Shown here: piece by piece, positions 40,774 through 50,568 of the stretch | How positions within the stretch are numbered: position 1 is the first letter of the stretch | How the letters are laid out: the number at the start of each line of letters is the position of its first letter | NCBI RefSeq assembly: GCF_001306145.1 | Contig: NZ_LGKO01000006.1 | Coordinates: 186,001 to 250,000 of the forward strand | Source of the DNA: Thermanaerothrix daxensis | GTDB taxonomy: Bacteria > Chloroflexota > Anaerolineae > Anaerolineales > Anaerolineaceae | Length of the DNA stretch: 64,000 nt | Direction of reading: 5' to 3' | Notes under the pieces: generated by a model | Databases searched by the model: none | Told to the model about the DNA's origin: nothing | What the model saw: only the letters and a program-made list of their open reading frames with translations | Position numbers and translations under genes: made by a program

Positions 40774-43700
40774 GTTGCAACCCCCTCGATCCGTTAGTGG
40801 ATACTGAAACTTACAAACGCGCCCCAATAGTCACCGTTGTATGCTTGTTGCAACCCCCTCGATCCGTTAGTGGATACTGAAACATTCGGAAGTTGCTGAA
40901 GGTGACTTGTATAAACTGATGTTGCAACCCCCTCGATCCGTTAGTGGATACTGAAACAAATAGTCCAAAGTATGGCGTATCGGTTGAAACATAGGTTGCA
41001 ACCCCCTCGATCCGTTAGTGGATACTGAAACCCAGTCTCAGCGACTGGACTAAATCCGCCTCACTGGGTTGCAACCCCCTCGATCCGTTAGTGGATACTG
41101 AAACACTAGGACAACCTTGCTCTTAACCCCGACGCCAAGGTTGCAACCCCCTCGATCCGTTAGTGGATACTGAAACAGGCATAATCGCCGTTAACCAGTA
41201 CATCCATGATGAGTTGCAACCCCCTCGATCCGTTAGTGGATACTGAAACTCAAGAGCCACTACGACTTCTTCGGTCGTTGATAGTGGTTGCAACCCCCTC
41301 GATCCGTTAGTGGATACTGAAACAGGTGGCCGAAGCAGATTGGTACAAACTCATCAACGGTTGCAACCCCCTCGATCCGTTAGTGGATACTGAAACATGA
41401 ATATGGTCGCCTGCAGGTGTCGTTTGGCGGGGGGTTGCAACCCCCTCGATCCGTTAGTGGATACTGAAACAGTTTGCATCTAAATTGCTGTCCTACCAGG
41501 ACACGAGTTGCAACCCCCTCGATCCGTTAGTGGATACTGAAACATTAACAGCGTCGCATTTGTCCCGACCGTCATCACGGTTGCAACCCCCTCGATCCGT
41601 TAGTGGATACTGAAACCTCCCTGAGATTAGGAGCGTGAGCAATGGCTAAACCTGTTGCAACCCCCTCGATCCGTTAGTGGATACTGAAACCTTAGGTTAT
41701 TGATGACGTTACGCAGTGTATTGCTGAGTTGCAACCCCCTCGATCCGTTAGTGGATACTGAAACTTCAAGGCGGTGAGGGTGAGACCTTCACGATCCAGC
41801 GGTTGCAACCCCCTCGATCCGTTAGTGGATACTGAAACGTATTCATCAACCGACACCAGCCGCCGCTGGTGTGCGTTGCAACCCCCTCGATCCGTTAGTG
41901 GATACTGAAACGCGAAACTGGTTACAGTGAGCGGCTGAATGCTAACGTGTTGCAACCCCCTCGATCCGTTAGTGGATACTGAAACCTGCAGGCAGGCAGG
42001 GCATATACCGTGACGCTGGCAGTTGCAACCCCCTCGATCCGTTAGTGGATACTGAAACCGCAGAGGGACGGGTGGGGCGGCTCGAACGGCAATGGGTTGC
42101 AACCCCCTCGATCCGTTAGTGGATACTGAAACGCGAAGAGGCGTTTTTAGTGACGCGCCTGCATGTCTGTTGCAACCCCCTCGATCCGTTAGTGGATACT
42201 GAAACTCAGGTATCGCGCGTACCTGAGGGCTAATACCAATTGTTGCAACCCCCTCGATCCGTTAGTGGATACTGAAACTCCGTATTTGCTCTCGCAGTTT
42301 CGGAATGAGGGCTTGGTTGCAACCCCCTCGATCCGTTAGTGGATACTGAAACCATTGCGACAATGCTCAAGCCCGCGTCCAGCACCAGTTGCAACCCCCT
42401 CGATCCGTTAGTGGATACTGAAACTTCAGGGCGGTGAAGGTGAGACTTTTAATGTTCAGGTTGCAACCCCCTCGATCCGTTAGTGGATACTGAAACAAGG
42501 AAGCCTGCCGCGGGCCGTGACAGCCGGGAGAGGTTGCAACCCCCTCGATCCGTTAGTGGATACTGAAACGTGTTGTTCAGATTATATAGTAAGCAGGGAA
42601 AATGGTTGCAACCCCCTCGATCCGTTAGTGGATACTGAAACCCTCGACGGTTCGATGGCTGAACCCGGCGCAAGAGCGTTGCAACCCCCTCGATCCGTTA
42701 GTGGATACTGAAACTCGGGACGCCGCGCACGAACACCTGACGCCCTTTCGGTTGCAACCCCCTCGATCCGTTAGTGGATACTGAAACAGTTTGCAGTACA
42801 AAGCATCCCCACAGCGCGCCCAAGTTGCAACCCCCTCGATCCGTTAGTGGATACTGAAACATTGTAGGGCTGGGCAAATCCCAGTGCGCCGCCCAAGTTG
42901 CAACCCCCTCGATCCGTTAGTGGATACTGAAACACAATTCGCTGGCTAATTCGTCTCAATCCCTGCAATGTTGCAACCCCCTCGATCCGTTAGTGGATAC
43001 TGAAACAATGGATTGTAGCATTCGAGGGCGAAGGCCCAGGTGGTTGCAACCCCCTCGATCCGTTAGTGGATACTGAAACAGATCTGCGAGCATTTCACGA
43101 TATTCATCGGCGGAGTTGCAACCCCCTCGATCCGTTAGTGGATACTGAAACTGCAAATTTTCAGCAGGGCGCTTGTTCTCTCTCGTGGTTGCAACCCCCT
43201 CGATCCGTTAGTGGATACTGAAACCATCAAGCATCTGAGGCACCAAAAACTGGTTGACGAGTTGCAACCCCCTCGATCCGTTAGTGGATACTGAAACTCC
43301 AGGTAATCACGTAGGGCTTCCTTGCCTTGCTCAGTTGCAACCCCCTCGATCCGTTAGTGGATACTGAAACTTTCAGGCAGGCTACTTGGGGCGCATCATA
43401 AACAGGGTTGCAACCCCCTCGATCCGTTAGTGGATACTGAAACGGCAGAGGGGCTGAACGTGCAGGTGGAGGTCGGCAAGGTTGCAACCCCCTCGATCCG
43501 TTAGTGGATACTGAAACCCTGGCGGGAACTGGGGGAGCGCTGCCACCAGTAGTTGCAACCCCCTCGATCCGTTAGTGGATACTGAAACCGAGATTTGGAT
43601 CGGAGTACATCATGTAGTCAATAAGTTGCAACCCCCTCGATCCGTTAGTGGATACTGAAACGTGAGCGGCTCGAGCAGTTACGGCAGGTTGATCCTGGTT

Positions 43701-44319
43701 GCAACCCCCTCGATCCGTTAGTGGATACTGAAACGTCAAAACGGCTGTGTTTTCCCCCACTGTCAACTCCGTTGCAACCCCCTCGATCCGTTAGTGGATA
43801 CTGAAACTGCGCTGGGGGGATTGGACGCCGCAACCCGTTCCCGGTTGCAACCCCCTCGATCCGTTAGTGGATACTGAAACCTCAACATCAGGTATAGGAT
43901 CCCAGTAAAACGCCAGGTTGCAACCCCCTCGATCCGTTAGTGGATACTGAAACCTACACTAACTTCAGTACCTTCCCTTAGTACATCAAGTTGCAACCCC
44001 CTCGATCCGTTAGTGGATACTGAAACCAAGGGCGAGTTTTGGCATCGCGACACCGGGGAGGAGTTGCAACCCCCTCGATCCGTTAGTGGATACTGAAACC
44101 TGTTGGCTTCTCCGGCGAACGTCCAGTTTTCGGCAAGTTGCAACCCCCTCGATCCGTTAGTGGATACTGAAACTTATCCTCAAACTCATGGCCGAGAAGA
44201 AGCCGGACAGTTGCAACCCCCTCGATCCGTTAGTGGATACTGAAACTCTGGTTATGACGGCGGGCTTCGCTTTTGCGACAAAGTTGCAACCCCCTCGATC
44301 CGTTAGTGGATACTGAAAT
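40774..44319 (+). CRISPR. CRISPR array, 49 repeats and 48 spacers, no cas genes in window
   Basis: The 37-bp repeat begins GTTGCAACCCCCTCGATCCG and ends TAGTGGATACTGAAAC. I counted 49 copies and 48 spacers of 34-37 nt (mostly 36). All repeats look identical by eye except the last, where the final C is T, which marks the trailer end. The TGAAAC-type 3' end and GTTGCAA start are common in type I and type III systems, but the type cannot be fixed without cas genes, which are absent for 20 kb on the right and 40 kb on the left. The spacer after repeat 14 and the spacer after repeat 23 are related to each other. Confidence 0.97.
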
Positions 44320-44326
44320 CACCCCG

Positions 44327-44352
44327 TGCCCCGCCTGTGCAGAGGCGGGGCA
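44327..44352 (+). terminator. Stem-loop after the CRISPR array
   Basis: TGCCCCGCCT and AGGCGGGGCA pair perfectly over 10 bp with a 6-nt loop, 8 bases after the last repeat. No T-run follows. It may end or protect the pre-crRNA. Confidence 0.5.
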
Positions 44353-44482
44353 ACGTCATTCACTTTGAGGCGTTGGCGCGCCGCATTCGGGTCAGCAACA
44401 ATTTTGTCGGCGGAATTTTGGAGCCTTTTCCACCCCACCCCGGTCGGTCAGATGAACCGGGGTGCCTCTCTGGCCGAATGAC

Positions 44483-45901
44483 TCACCGCCGCATCCACAG
44501 GACTTTGGGGTAGATGACATTCCAGGGCGGGCGGTAGATCACCTCATACTGCTCGCGAAAGTCGTAAGACGGCGGGGTCAGCACAAAGCGCACCCCGGGG
44601 TCGCGGCGCACCTGTTCCTCCTCGCATGCCCGCAGGTCCTGCACCGGCATCTGCCACCAGTAGTAGCGGTAGACCGCAATGTCAAAATCCGGCAGGACGC
44701 AAATCGTCTCCCCCGGCCGCCAGTGCGCCAGCAGGGCCGCCCGGGTATCCACCACCTCGGTTTTGTGGCTGGCGTAGTACGGCGCCAGCGCAGGCAGAGC
44801 ACATATCCCAAGCCCCACCACCGCCAGCACGAAGACCAGGCGATTGCCCGGCGCCGGCAGATGCAGCCAGCGCCGTTCGATCCACTCCAGCACTGCCGCC
44901 AGCCCCATCCCGGCGAGCAGGGCGAACCAGAAGGTCAAAAAGAGAATTTGCCGGCTGTGCAGGAAGTAGTGACGGTAGGCATTCATGAGCACCACCCCAC
45001 TTGCGATCCCGGCGACGAGAAGCACCCACACAATGACCCGCCACGCGCGGCGGTACAGCGCCAGCCCGATCCCGAGCAGGCCCAGTGCCAGCCACTGGCC
45101 GTAAAAAATCCAACCGGCTCCCTGCAGGGGGTAAAGCGGCCACGCGCCGAGCCCACCCAGCACGAATTGCAGCAGGGTTTGGTAAGCAAAGAGGGGCACG
45201 GTGTAGCCCGGCACGGCGCCGAAACACCATACGATCAGAGCGAAGATGGTCAATAACCCGATGCTGCTTGCCAGCAACCCCCGCCAGCGCTGCTGGTCGT
45301 TACGCCACTGCGGATTCAGCAGTGCCGCCGCATAGACGAAAGCCAACCCCAGGATGACATACACGTGAAACAGACTGCCCACCGCGCCCACCAGGATCAT
45401 GCTCAGCCAGTCGCGGCGGCGCCCCCGGCGCAGGGCGTTCAAACCGGCCGCGACCAGTGCCAGGTGAAAAAAGACCATCCCGCTGTAAAAGCGCAGTTCC
45501 TGGGCATATTGCACCAGGGTGGGTGAAAGCGCCAGCAGCCAGACCGTTAGCGTGGCCACACGGCGGTTGACGAGGTGGCCTGCCACGCGGTAGGCCAGGT
45601 AGAGGCTGGCCGTGCTCCACAGGGCATCCGGCAGGCGCAGCCATTCCCCGTTTAGGCCCAGGTGGAAGGCTACCCAGGTCTGAAGGTAGTGCAGGGGCAT
45701 GGCCATGATGTGTCCCCTGGCCACGCTCAGCGCCCCCTCCAGGGTGGGCTGACGTGCGGCCAGCCACACCCCGATTTCATCCACCCAAAAGGTCTGACTG
45801 GTCAGATGGTAGAGGCGCAGCCCCAGCCCGACCACCAGGGCGGCGATCCACCCCAGGGGAGAGGAGTCTGTGGGGGTATCGGCCCGGGCTTCCCCGTGCA
45901 T
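44483..45901 (-). CDS. GT39-type membrane glycosyltransferase (ArnT/PMT-like)
   Basis: 472 residues, about ten to twelve transmembrane helices. TFWVDEIGVWLAARQPT near residue 40 is the DE motif in the first external loop typical of polyprenyl-phosphate-sugar-dependent GT-C (GT39/ArnT) enzymes. HSRQILFLTFWFALLAG and a C-terminal soluble part follow. Such enzymes transfer sugars from lipid carriers to proteins or lipids on the outside. The ATG at 45901 is preferred over a TTG six bases earlier. Acceptor unknown. Another GT39-like gene lies at 53.8 kb. Confidence 0.75.
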   Translation of the reverse strand: MHGEARADTPTDSSPLGWIAALVVGLGLRLYHLTSQTFWVDEIGVWLAARQPTLEGALSVARGHIMAMPLHYLQTWVAFHLGLNGEWLRLPDALWSTASLYLAYRVAGHLVNRRVATLTVWLLALSPTLVQYAQELRFYSGMVFFHLALVAAGLNALRRGRRRDWLSMILVGAVGSLFHVYVILGLAFVYAAALLNPQWRNDQQRWRGLLASSIGLLTIFALIVWCFGAVPGYTVPLFAYQTLLQFVLGGLGAWPLYPLQGAGWIFYGQWLALGLLGIGLALYRRAWRVIVWVLLVAGIASGVVLMNAYRHYFLHSRQILFLTFWFALLAGMGLAAVLEWIERRWLHLPAPGNRLVFVLAVVGLGICALPALAPYYASHKTEVVDTRAALLAHWRPGETICVLPDFDIAVYRYYWWQMPVQDLRACEEEQVRRDPGVRFVLTPPSYDFREQYEVIYRPPWNVIYPKVLWMRR

Positions 45902-45922
45902 AGGCAATGCCAGTAAGTAAGA

Positions 45923-46675
45923 TTAACGCCACCCGATGCGCAGGACTACCAGCAGGGTGAACACCAGAGCCACTCCCAGCCCGATCCACACCGCCTGCGT
46001 GCCCCGGCGCTGGTTGCTCAGGTGGTAGCCATCGGCCTGGTAGGCGGCCTCCCAAAGCGGCCCGGCCGACCAGGCAAACGCCAGCCCGCCGATCAGCCCG
46101 CCCAGATGCCCCCAGTTATCTATTTGCGGCGAGAGCCCCAGGATCAGGTTGATCAGGATAATGCTACTAATGTTGAACAGCATACTCCGCGCATTCTGAA
46201 ACAAATGGCGGTTCTGGTAGATGAAGACCGCTTCGGCGGCAATCAGGCCGAAGATGGCGGTGGACGAGCCGACCGAAGGTTCGGGGGACATCAGAAAAGA
46301 GATCACATTGCCCGCGTAGCCGCTGAGCAGGTACAGCGCCAGGTAGCGCCCGTGCCCGTAGTAGCGTTCCAGGCCGGTGCCGATGACGTACAGGGCATAC
46401 ATGTTGAATGCCAGGTGCAGGATGGAGCCGTGCAGCCACATGGGGGTGAGCAGGCGCCAGTACTGCCCCTGCAGGATGGCACTGTTGACCTTGGCCCCCA
46501 GCGCGATCAGCAGATCACCGCCGAGCAGGCCCTGGCTGAGCCACTGGCCCAGGTACACCAGGATGCAGGTGACCATCATAAAATAGGTAACATAGGGGCG
46601 GCGCGCCGGCAGGTGCCAGTGGATGCGCACTGCGCCGGGCATGCCTTGTGAAGATTCGGGAGGGGTGGCGTTCAT
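45923..46675 (-). CDS. Rhomboid-family intramembrane serine protease
   Basis: 250 residues with six core helices. WLHGSILHLAFNMYALYVIG, VGSSTAIFGLIAA with the catalytic Ser (GxS) near 137 and WGHLGGLIGGLAFA with the catalytic His near 190 are rhomboid signatures. It cleaves membrane segments of client proteins; the client is unknown. The ATG overlaps the gmk stop, so the two are co-transcribed, an unexpected pairing that may only reflect compact gene packing. Confidence 0.9.
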   Translation of the reverse strand: MNATPPESSQGMPGAVRIHWHLPARRPYVTYFMMVTCILVYLGQWLSQGLLGGDLLIALGAKVNSAILQGQYWRLLTPMWLHGSILHLAFNMYALYVIGTGLERYYGHGRYLALYLLSGYAGNVISFLMSPEPSVGSSTAIFGLIAAEAVFIYQNRHLFQNARSMLFNISSIILINLILGLSPQIDNWGHLGGLIGGLAFAWSAGPLWEAAYQADGYHLSNQRRGTQAVWIGLGVALVFTLLVVLRIGWR

Positions 46676-47307
46676 AGGGTGATCCGTCGGGGATGGACGC
46701 GCAGGTGCTCCACCTGGATGATCGCGACGATTTGGTCCACCGCCTGCTCCAGATGGTCCTGTCGGTTGATTACCACATAATCAAACATATCCAGGTAGGT
46801 CAATTCACGCCGCACCGCCTCGATGCGTCGTTGGAGTGTCTCGGGGGTCTCGCTGTGGCGGTTGATCAGGCGCTGATACCATTCTTGCACATTCGCCGGG
46901 GCGAGGAAGATGAGCACTGCCTCCGGGCAGAGCGCGCGCAGGCGGGCGGCCCCCTGCACATCCACGCGCAAGATGACGTCTTTGCCGCTGGCCAGCGCCT
47001 GGCGGATTTGGGCCTTGGGCACCCCCTTGTAGTCGCCATACACCACGGCATATTCCAACATCTCGTCGGCGGCGATCATGCGCTCAAATTCCTCGCGCGA
47101 GACGAAGATGTAGTCCACGCCGTCCACCTCGCCCGGGCGTGGAGGGCGGTCCGTGGCGGTGACCACGAAGTGCAGGGGCAGGTTGCGCTTTTTGAGGGCC
47201 TGTAAGACCGTGTCTTTGCCCACCCCGGAAGGTCCTGAGAGCACGATCAGCAGGGGTTGGGGGCGGGTGAGTTCAAAGAACAGCGGTTCGTCCAGCGGCG
47301 CAACCAT
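46672..47307 (-). CDS. gmk: Guanylate kinase
   Basis: 211 residues. The P-loop IVLSGPSGVGKDTVLQAL near 22, TATDRPPRPGEVDGVDYIFVSREEF (GMP-binding) and the downstream VYGDYKGVPKAQI are guanylate kinase motifs; the usual TTR is TAT-D-R here. It phosphorylates GMP to GDP. The start at 47307 has an AGAGGTCGTC stretch upstream. The gene diverges from the FmdB-type gene at 47409, and TATAAT-like sequences sit in the short gap. The rhomboid gene follows on the same strand. Confidence 0.93.
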   Translation of the reverse strand: MVAPLDEPLFFELTRPQPLLIVLSGPSGVGKDTVLQALKKRNLPLHFVVTATDRPPRPGEVDGVDYIFVSREEFERMIAADEMLEYAVVYGDYKGVPKAQIRQALASGKDVILRVDVQGAARLRALCPEAVLIFLAPANVQEWYQRLINRHSETPETLQRRIEAVRRELTYLDMFDYVVINRQDHLEQAVDQIVAIIQVEHLRVHPRRITL

Positions 47308-47408
47308 GGGTGACGACCTCTCCGGGGGTGGGTGGCGTTTACGCTTTTCTGATACATCTCTGATTATAATTGATTTGATTCCGATCTGCTTGTAAAGGAG
47401 AACAACCC

Positions 47409-47804
47409 GTGCCCACTTACGAATACCGCTGTCTGGACTGCCGTAAACGGTTTGAGGTGTTTATGACCTATGCCGAGTACGGAACGCGCCCGGTGGCCTG
47501 CCCCCATTGCGGGAGCGGCAACGTCCAGCGGCGCATTGGACGGGTTCGAGTGGCGCGTTCAGAAGAGAGCCGGCTGGAAGACCTGGCCGACCCGGATAAA
47601 CTGGCCGGGCTGGAGGATGACCCCAAGGCCCTGGGGCGGATGATGCGCCAGATGAGCAAGGAAGTCGGGGAAGACCTGGGGGATGTCTTCGACGAGGTGG
47701 TCAGCCGCCTGGAAGCCGGTCAGAGCCCTGAAGATATTGAGCGCGAGATTCCCGAACTGGGCAGTGAGGAGGGCGGCGACCTGGGCGGTGAGGATGAATT
47801 CTAG
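47409..47804 (+). CDS. FmdB-type zinc ribbon protein
   Basis: 131 residues. The N-terminus MPTYEYRCLDCRKRFEVFMTY and ACPHCGSGNVQRRIGR form a CxxC...CxxC zinc ribbon of the FmdB family, regulatory or structural proteins of uncertain function. The rest is acidic and helical (VGEDLGDVFDEVVSRLEAGQS). GTG start with AAAGGAG 7-8 bases upstream. The ORF meets the convergent metalloprotease gene, overlapping by 4 bp. Confidence 0.85.
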   Translation: MPTYEYRCLDCRKRFEVFMTYAEYGTRPVACPHCGSGNVQRRIGRVRVARSEESRLEDLADPDKLAGLEDDPKALGRMMRQMSKEVGEDLGDVFDEVVSRLEAGQSPEDIEREIPELGSEEGGDLGGEDEF

Positions 47805-49102
47805 CCGCCCGGCTCAGGGGCCGTTTCCTCCACCAGGCGCTGCAAGTCTGCGTAGGACGTGACCCAGGCGATGCGGCGCAGGAAGGCGGCCAGGTTGGGG
47901 GAGCGGGCGCGCAGGGTGCGCACTGCCTCGCCCACCGGATCACGTCCCTGGGGGCCGACCGGCGTATCGGCGTAGGCGCCGTAGAACGCAAAATAGGCCT
48001 GGTTGAGGCGGCGGATGTGATAGCCGTGCTCCCAAAAGAAGCGCCGGCGCGCTTCCATGTAGGCTTCGGCTTCCTCGACCTTGCCCGCCGCCAGCAGGGC
48101 ATCCACGGTGACCCGCGTGGTGTGCATCTCGGCGCGGAAGTCGAAGGTGCGGGCCGGAGGCGAACTGCCCGGTGCGGGCGGGTGGGCTTCGTTTTCCTGC
48201 TCCGGCGGCAGGAACTCCGGGTAGTAGCGCGCCAGTACGGCCCGGGCAATTTCCTTGCCGGCCAGGTTGGCAGTGGTCTCGTTGATGGTGCGCATTTGGG
48301 GCGAAGCGAAGTAGAGCATTCCCAAGGGGCGCAGGGTGAGGTAGTTGTGGATCCACTCGTGGGCCACCGTCTCCACCAGCCAGGCCAGGTCATCTGAGCG
48401 CATGACCATGCTGGGGTAAACGCCGATCCCGCCCACCGGCACTACCAGCGCCGAGACGTTCAGCCCGCGCTCCACGTTCTGCTCCAGGTGGGTGATGGTT
48501 TCAAGGGGCAGGTCGGGCTGAAGCGAGATATCGGCCTCCTGGCGGATCACGGTGCGCGGAGAGACAATGAGCGCCATGGGCAGCGGCGTGACGTGGTACA
48601 GCACCGGCGGCAGTGGCTGCCCGCCCAGGCTCAGCCCCATGTCTCCGATCACCGTGCTGATCTGGTGTTCCAGCACGGCTTCGGCCGCCAGGCGTTGGCG
48701 CTGCCACTCTGCCAGCAGGCGCGCGCGCCGTGCCACCAGCGGAGCGGTCAGCACTTCGGGGTTCTTGACTTCGGGGTGGGCGTAGAAATCGGCAATATCC
48801 GCTTCGACCCGGTCAAGTTGCCGCACCAGGTCCAGGTAATCGAGCACCACCTGGCGCTGCTGAGCGGGGGCGAGGTAGCGCGGCAGATCGAGGACGGCCT
48901 GGCGCTCCTTATTGAACAGCGCGCCCAGCGTCCAGGAAACATAGTCGAATTCCCAGGGGCGGGTGTACTGCCGCACCCGCGAGGCCGTATCTTCGATGGC
49001 CAGATCGCCGGCACGCAGGCTCAGAATCAGCAACAGCCACACGGCGGCCCGCAGGGCATGGCGGCCCACCTGCGCCAAGGTTCTCAGCAAAGGCGATACC
49101 AC
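47801..49102 (-). CDS. Putative membrane-anchored zinc metalloprotease
   Basis: 433 residues. One N-terminal helix (LRAAVWLLLILSLRAG) anchors an exported domain. VAHEWIHNYL near residue 245 is a HExxH zinc site, and NETTANLAGKEIA about 35 residues later supplies a likely third ligand Glu, the gluzincin arrangement. A Pro-rich loop (PPAPGSSPPA) and a helical C-terminus follow. I do not recognise a named family. The substrate is unknown; a shared operon is not apparent. Confidence 0.65.
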   Translation of the reverse strand: MVSPLLRTLAQVGRHALRAAVWLLLILSLRAGDLAIEDTASRVRQYTRPWEFDYVSWTLGALFNKERQAVLDLPRYLAPAQQRQVVLDYLDLVRQLDRVEADIADFYAHPEVKNPEVLTAPLVARRARLLAEWQRQRLAAEAVLEHQISTVIGDMGLSLGGQPLPPVLYHVTPLPMALIVSPRTVIRQEADISLQPDLPLETITHLEQNVERGLNVSALVVPVGGIGVYPSMVMRSDDLAWLVETVAHEWIHNYLTLRPLGMLYFASPQMRTINETTANLAGKEIARAVLARYYPEFLPPEQENEAHPPAPGSSPPARTFDFRAEMHTTRVTVDALLAAGKVEEAEAYMEARRRFFWEHGYHIRRLNQAYFAFYGAYADTPVGPQGRDPVGEAVRTLRARSPNLAAFLRRIAWVTSYADLQRLVEETAPEPGG

Positions 49103-49245
49103 GGCACGAAATTCCCTCTCACCGCCTCGATTATACGCGATGCGGTTAAAGTCCGGCTTAAACCCGGCCTGCGCCGCCGGCCCTTACCCTTGCGTGCGCG
49201 GGGTGAGGCGTGTACGGGCGCGCTCGTTCTTCACGGCCGGCGTGC

Positions 49246-49251
49246 TATAAT
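49246..49251 (+). promoter_or_regulatory. -10 of the sugar dehydrogenase gene
   Basis: TATAAT preceded by TGC (TGCTATAAT, extended -10), about 22 bp upstream of the start; no clear -35. Confidence 0.5.
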
Positions 49252-49272
49252 CCCCTCCAAGGAGAGATGGTG

Positions 49273-50553
49273 ATGCGTACCTTGTTTCTGGCTTTCACTT
49301 TGCTGGTGCTTTTGAGCGCATGTGTGGCGGCTCCCCCCACCCCTACCCCTCCGCCCCTGCGCCCGACCTCGATTCAGCCGCAACCCCCGGCTCAGGTTTC
49401 CCCCACCCCACTGCCCCCACAGCCGACCACCACCGCACTCCCGAGCCCAACGGTTTCCCCCTCTGCCGCACCGGCCGCGTCGGCCCCCGACCCGGCACGC
49501 CTGATCTGGCGGCCTTTTGCCAGCGGGCTGGAGCGGCCGGTGGACCTCGCGGATCTGGGCAACGGACGCTTGCTGGTGCTGGAACAGGCGGGTCGGGTGC
49601 GCCTGGTCATCAACGGGCAGGTGCAGCCCGCTCCGTTCCTGGATCTGCGTGATCGAGTGGGCAGTCAGGGTTCCGAGCAGGGGCTGCTGGGCATTGCCCT
49701 GGATCCCGAGTTTGATCAGAACGGCCTCTTTTACCTCAACTACACTGATCGTCAGGGCAATACCGTGGTGGCACGCTACATGCTCACCCCAGATGGGCAG
49801 TTTGGCGATCCCGGCTCGGAGGAACGCCTGCTCTACGTGGAGCAGCCCTACGCCAACCACAACGGCGGGGGGCTGGTGTTTGGCCCGGATGGTTATCTCT
49901 ACATTGGCCTGGGGGATGGGGGCTCGGCAGGCGATCCCCAGGGGCGCGCTCAAGACCCCAACACGCTGTTGGGAAAAATGCTGCGTCTGGATGTGCACGG
50001 CGCCCGGCCTTATGCCATCCCTGCCGATAACCCGTTTGCCGATGGGCAGGGTGGACGGCAGGAAATTTGGGCGCTGGGCCTGCGCAATCCCTGGCGCTAC
50101 GCCTTTGATCCCGTCACCGGCGATCTGTACATTGCCGATGTGGGGCAAAACCGTTGGGAAGAAGTGGATTACCTGCCTGCCGGGTCGCCGGGCGGGGCCA
50201 ACTTTGGCTGGAATTACCGCGAAGGCGCACACCCCTACAAGGGCACTCCGCCCACCGACCTGGTGCTGATTGACCCGGTTTGGGAGTACGGGCATAATCA
50301 GGGCGGGTGCTCGATTACGGGCGGATTTGTGTATCGCGGGCAGGCGCTCCCGGAATTGCAGGGGGTCTATCTTTTCGGTGATTATTGCAGTGGGGTGGTG
50401 TGGGGGCTGTGGCGCACGCCTGCGGGCACCTGGCAGGCCCTCGAACTGGCACGCACAAGCGCAAATATTAGTGCCTTTGGGCAAGATCGCCAGGGTGAAC
50501 TTTACCTGCTGGACCACCGCAGTGGCACGCTTTACCGCCTGGAACGGCCTTAA
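49273..50553 (+). CDS. PQQ-dependent sugar dehydrogenase-like lipoprotein
   Basis: 426 residues. The signal peptide ends in LLSAC, a lipobox, so it is a lipoprotein on the outer face of the membrane. A Thr/Pro linker (~20-75) joins a six-bladed beta propeller of the soluble glucose/aldose dehydrogenase family: ASGLERPVDLADLGNGRLLVLEQ, GSEQGLLGIALDPEF, ANHNGGGLVFGPDGYLYIGLGDGGS, GLRNPWRYAFDP. It would oxidise sugars with PQQ. No PQQ synthesis genes are nearby. ATG at 49273 has AAGGAGAG at 49259-49266; an ATG 6 bases earlier has no spacing for an RBS. Confidence 0.85.
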   Translation: MRTLFLAFTLLVLLSACVAAPPTPTPPPLRPTSIQPQPPAQVSPTPLPPQPTTTALPSPTVSPSAAPAASAPDPARLIWRPFASGLERPVDLADLGNGRLLVLEQAGRVRLVINGQVQPAPFLDLRDRVGSQGSEQGLLGIALDPEFDQNGLFYLNYTDRQGNTVVARYMLTPDGQFGDPGSEERLLYVEQPYANHNGGGLVFGPDGYLYIGLGDGGSAGDPQGRAQDPNTLLGKMLRLDVHGARPYAIPADNPFADGQGGRQEIWALGLRNPWRYAFDPVTGDLYIADVGQNRWEEVDYLPAGSPGGANFGWNYREGAHPYKGTPPTDLVLIDPVWEYGHNQGGCSITGGFVYRGQALPELQGVYLFGDYCSGVVWGLWRTPAGTWQALELARTSANISAFGQDRQGELYLLDHRSGTLYRLERP

Positions 50554-50568
50554 ACGGGAGAAGCGCCG

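Noticed and set aside
41692-44143. Several minus-strand open frames (FQYPLTDRGGCN / VSVSTNGSRGLQ repeats) across 41.7-44.1 kb
   Set aside because: They are translations of the CRISPR repeat in two frames, not genes.
40774-44319. Assigning the CRISPR array to a definite subtype
   Set aside because: The repeat end TGAAAC fits several type I and III systems, and there are no cas genes to decide.
47468-47659. Minus-strand frame inside the FmdB-type gene
   Set aside because: Shadow frame; the zinc ribbon gene has RBS and family motif.
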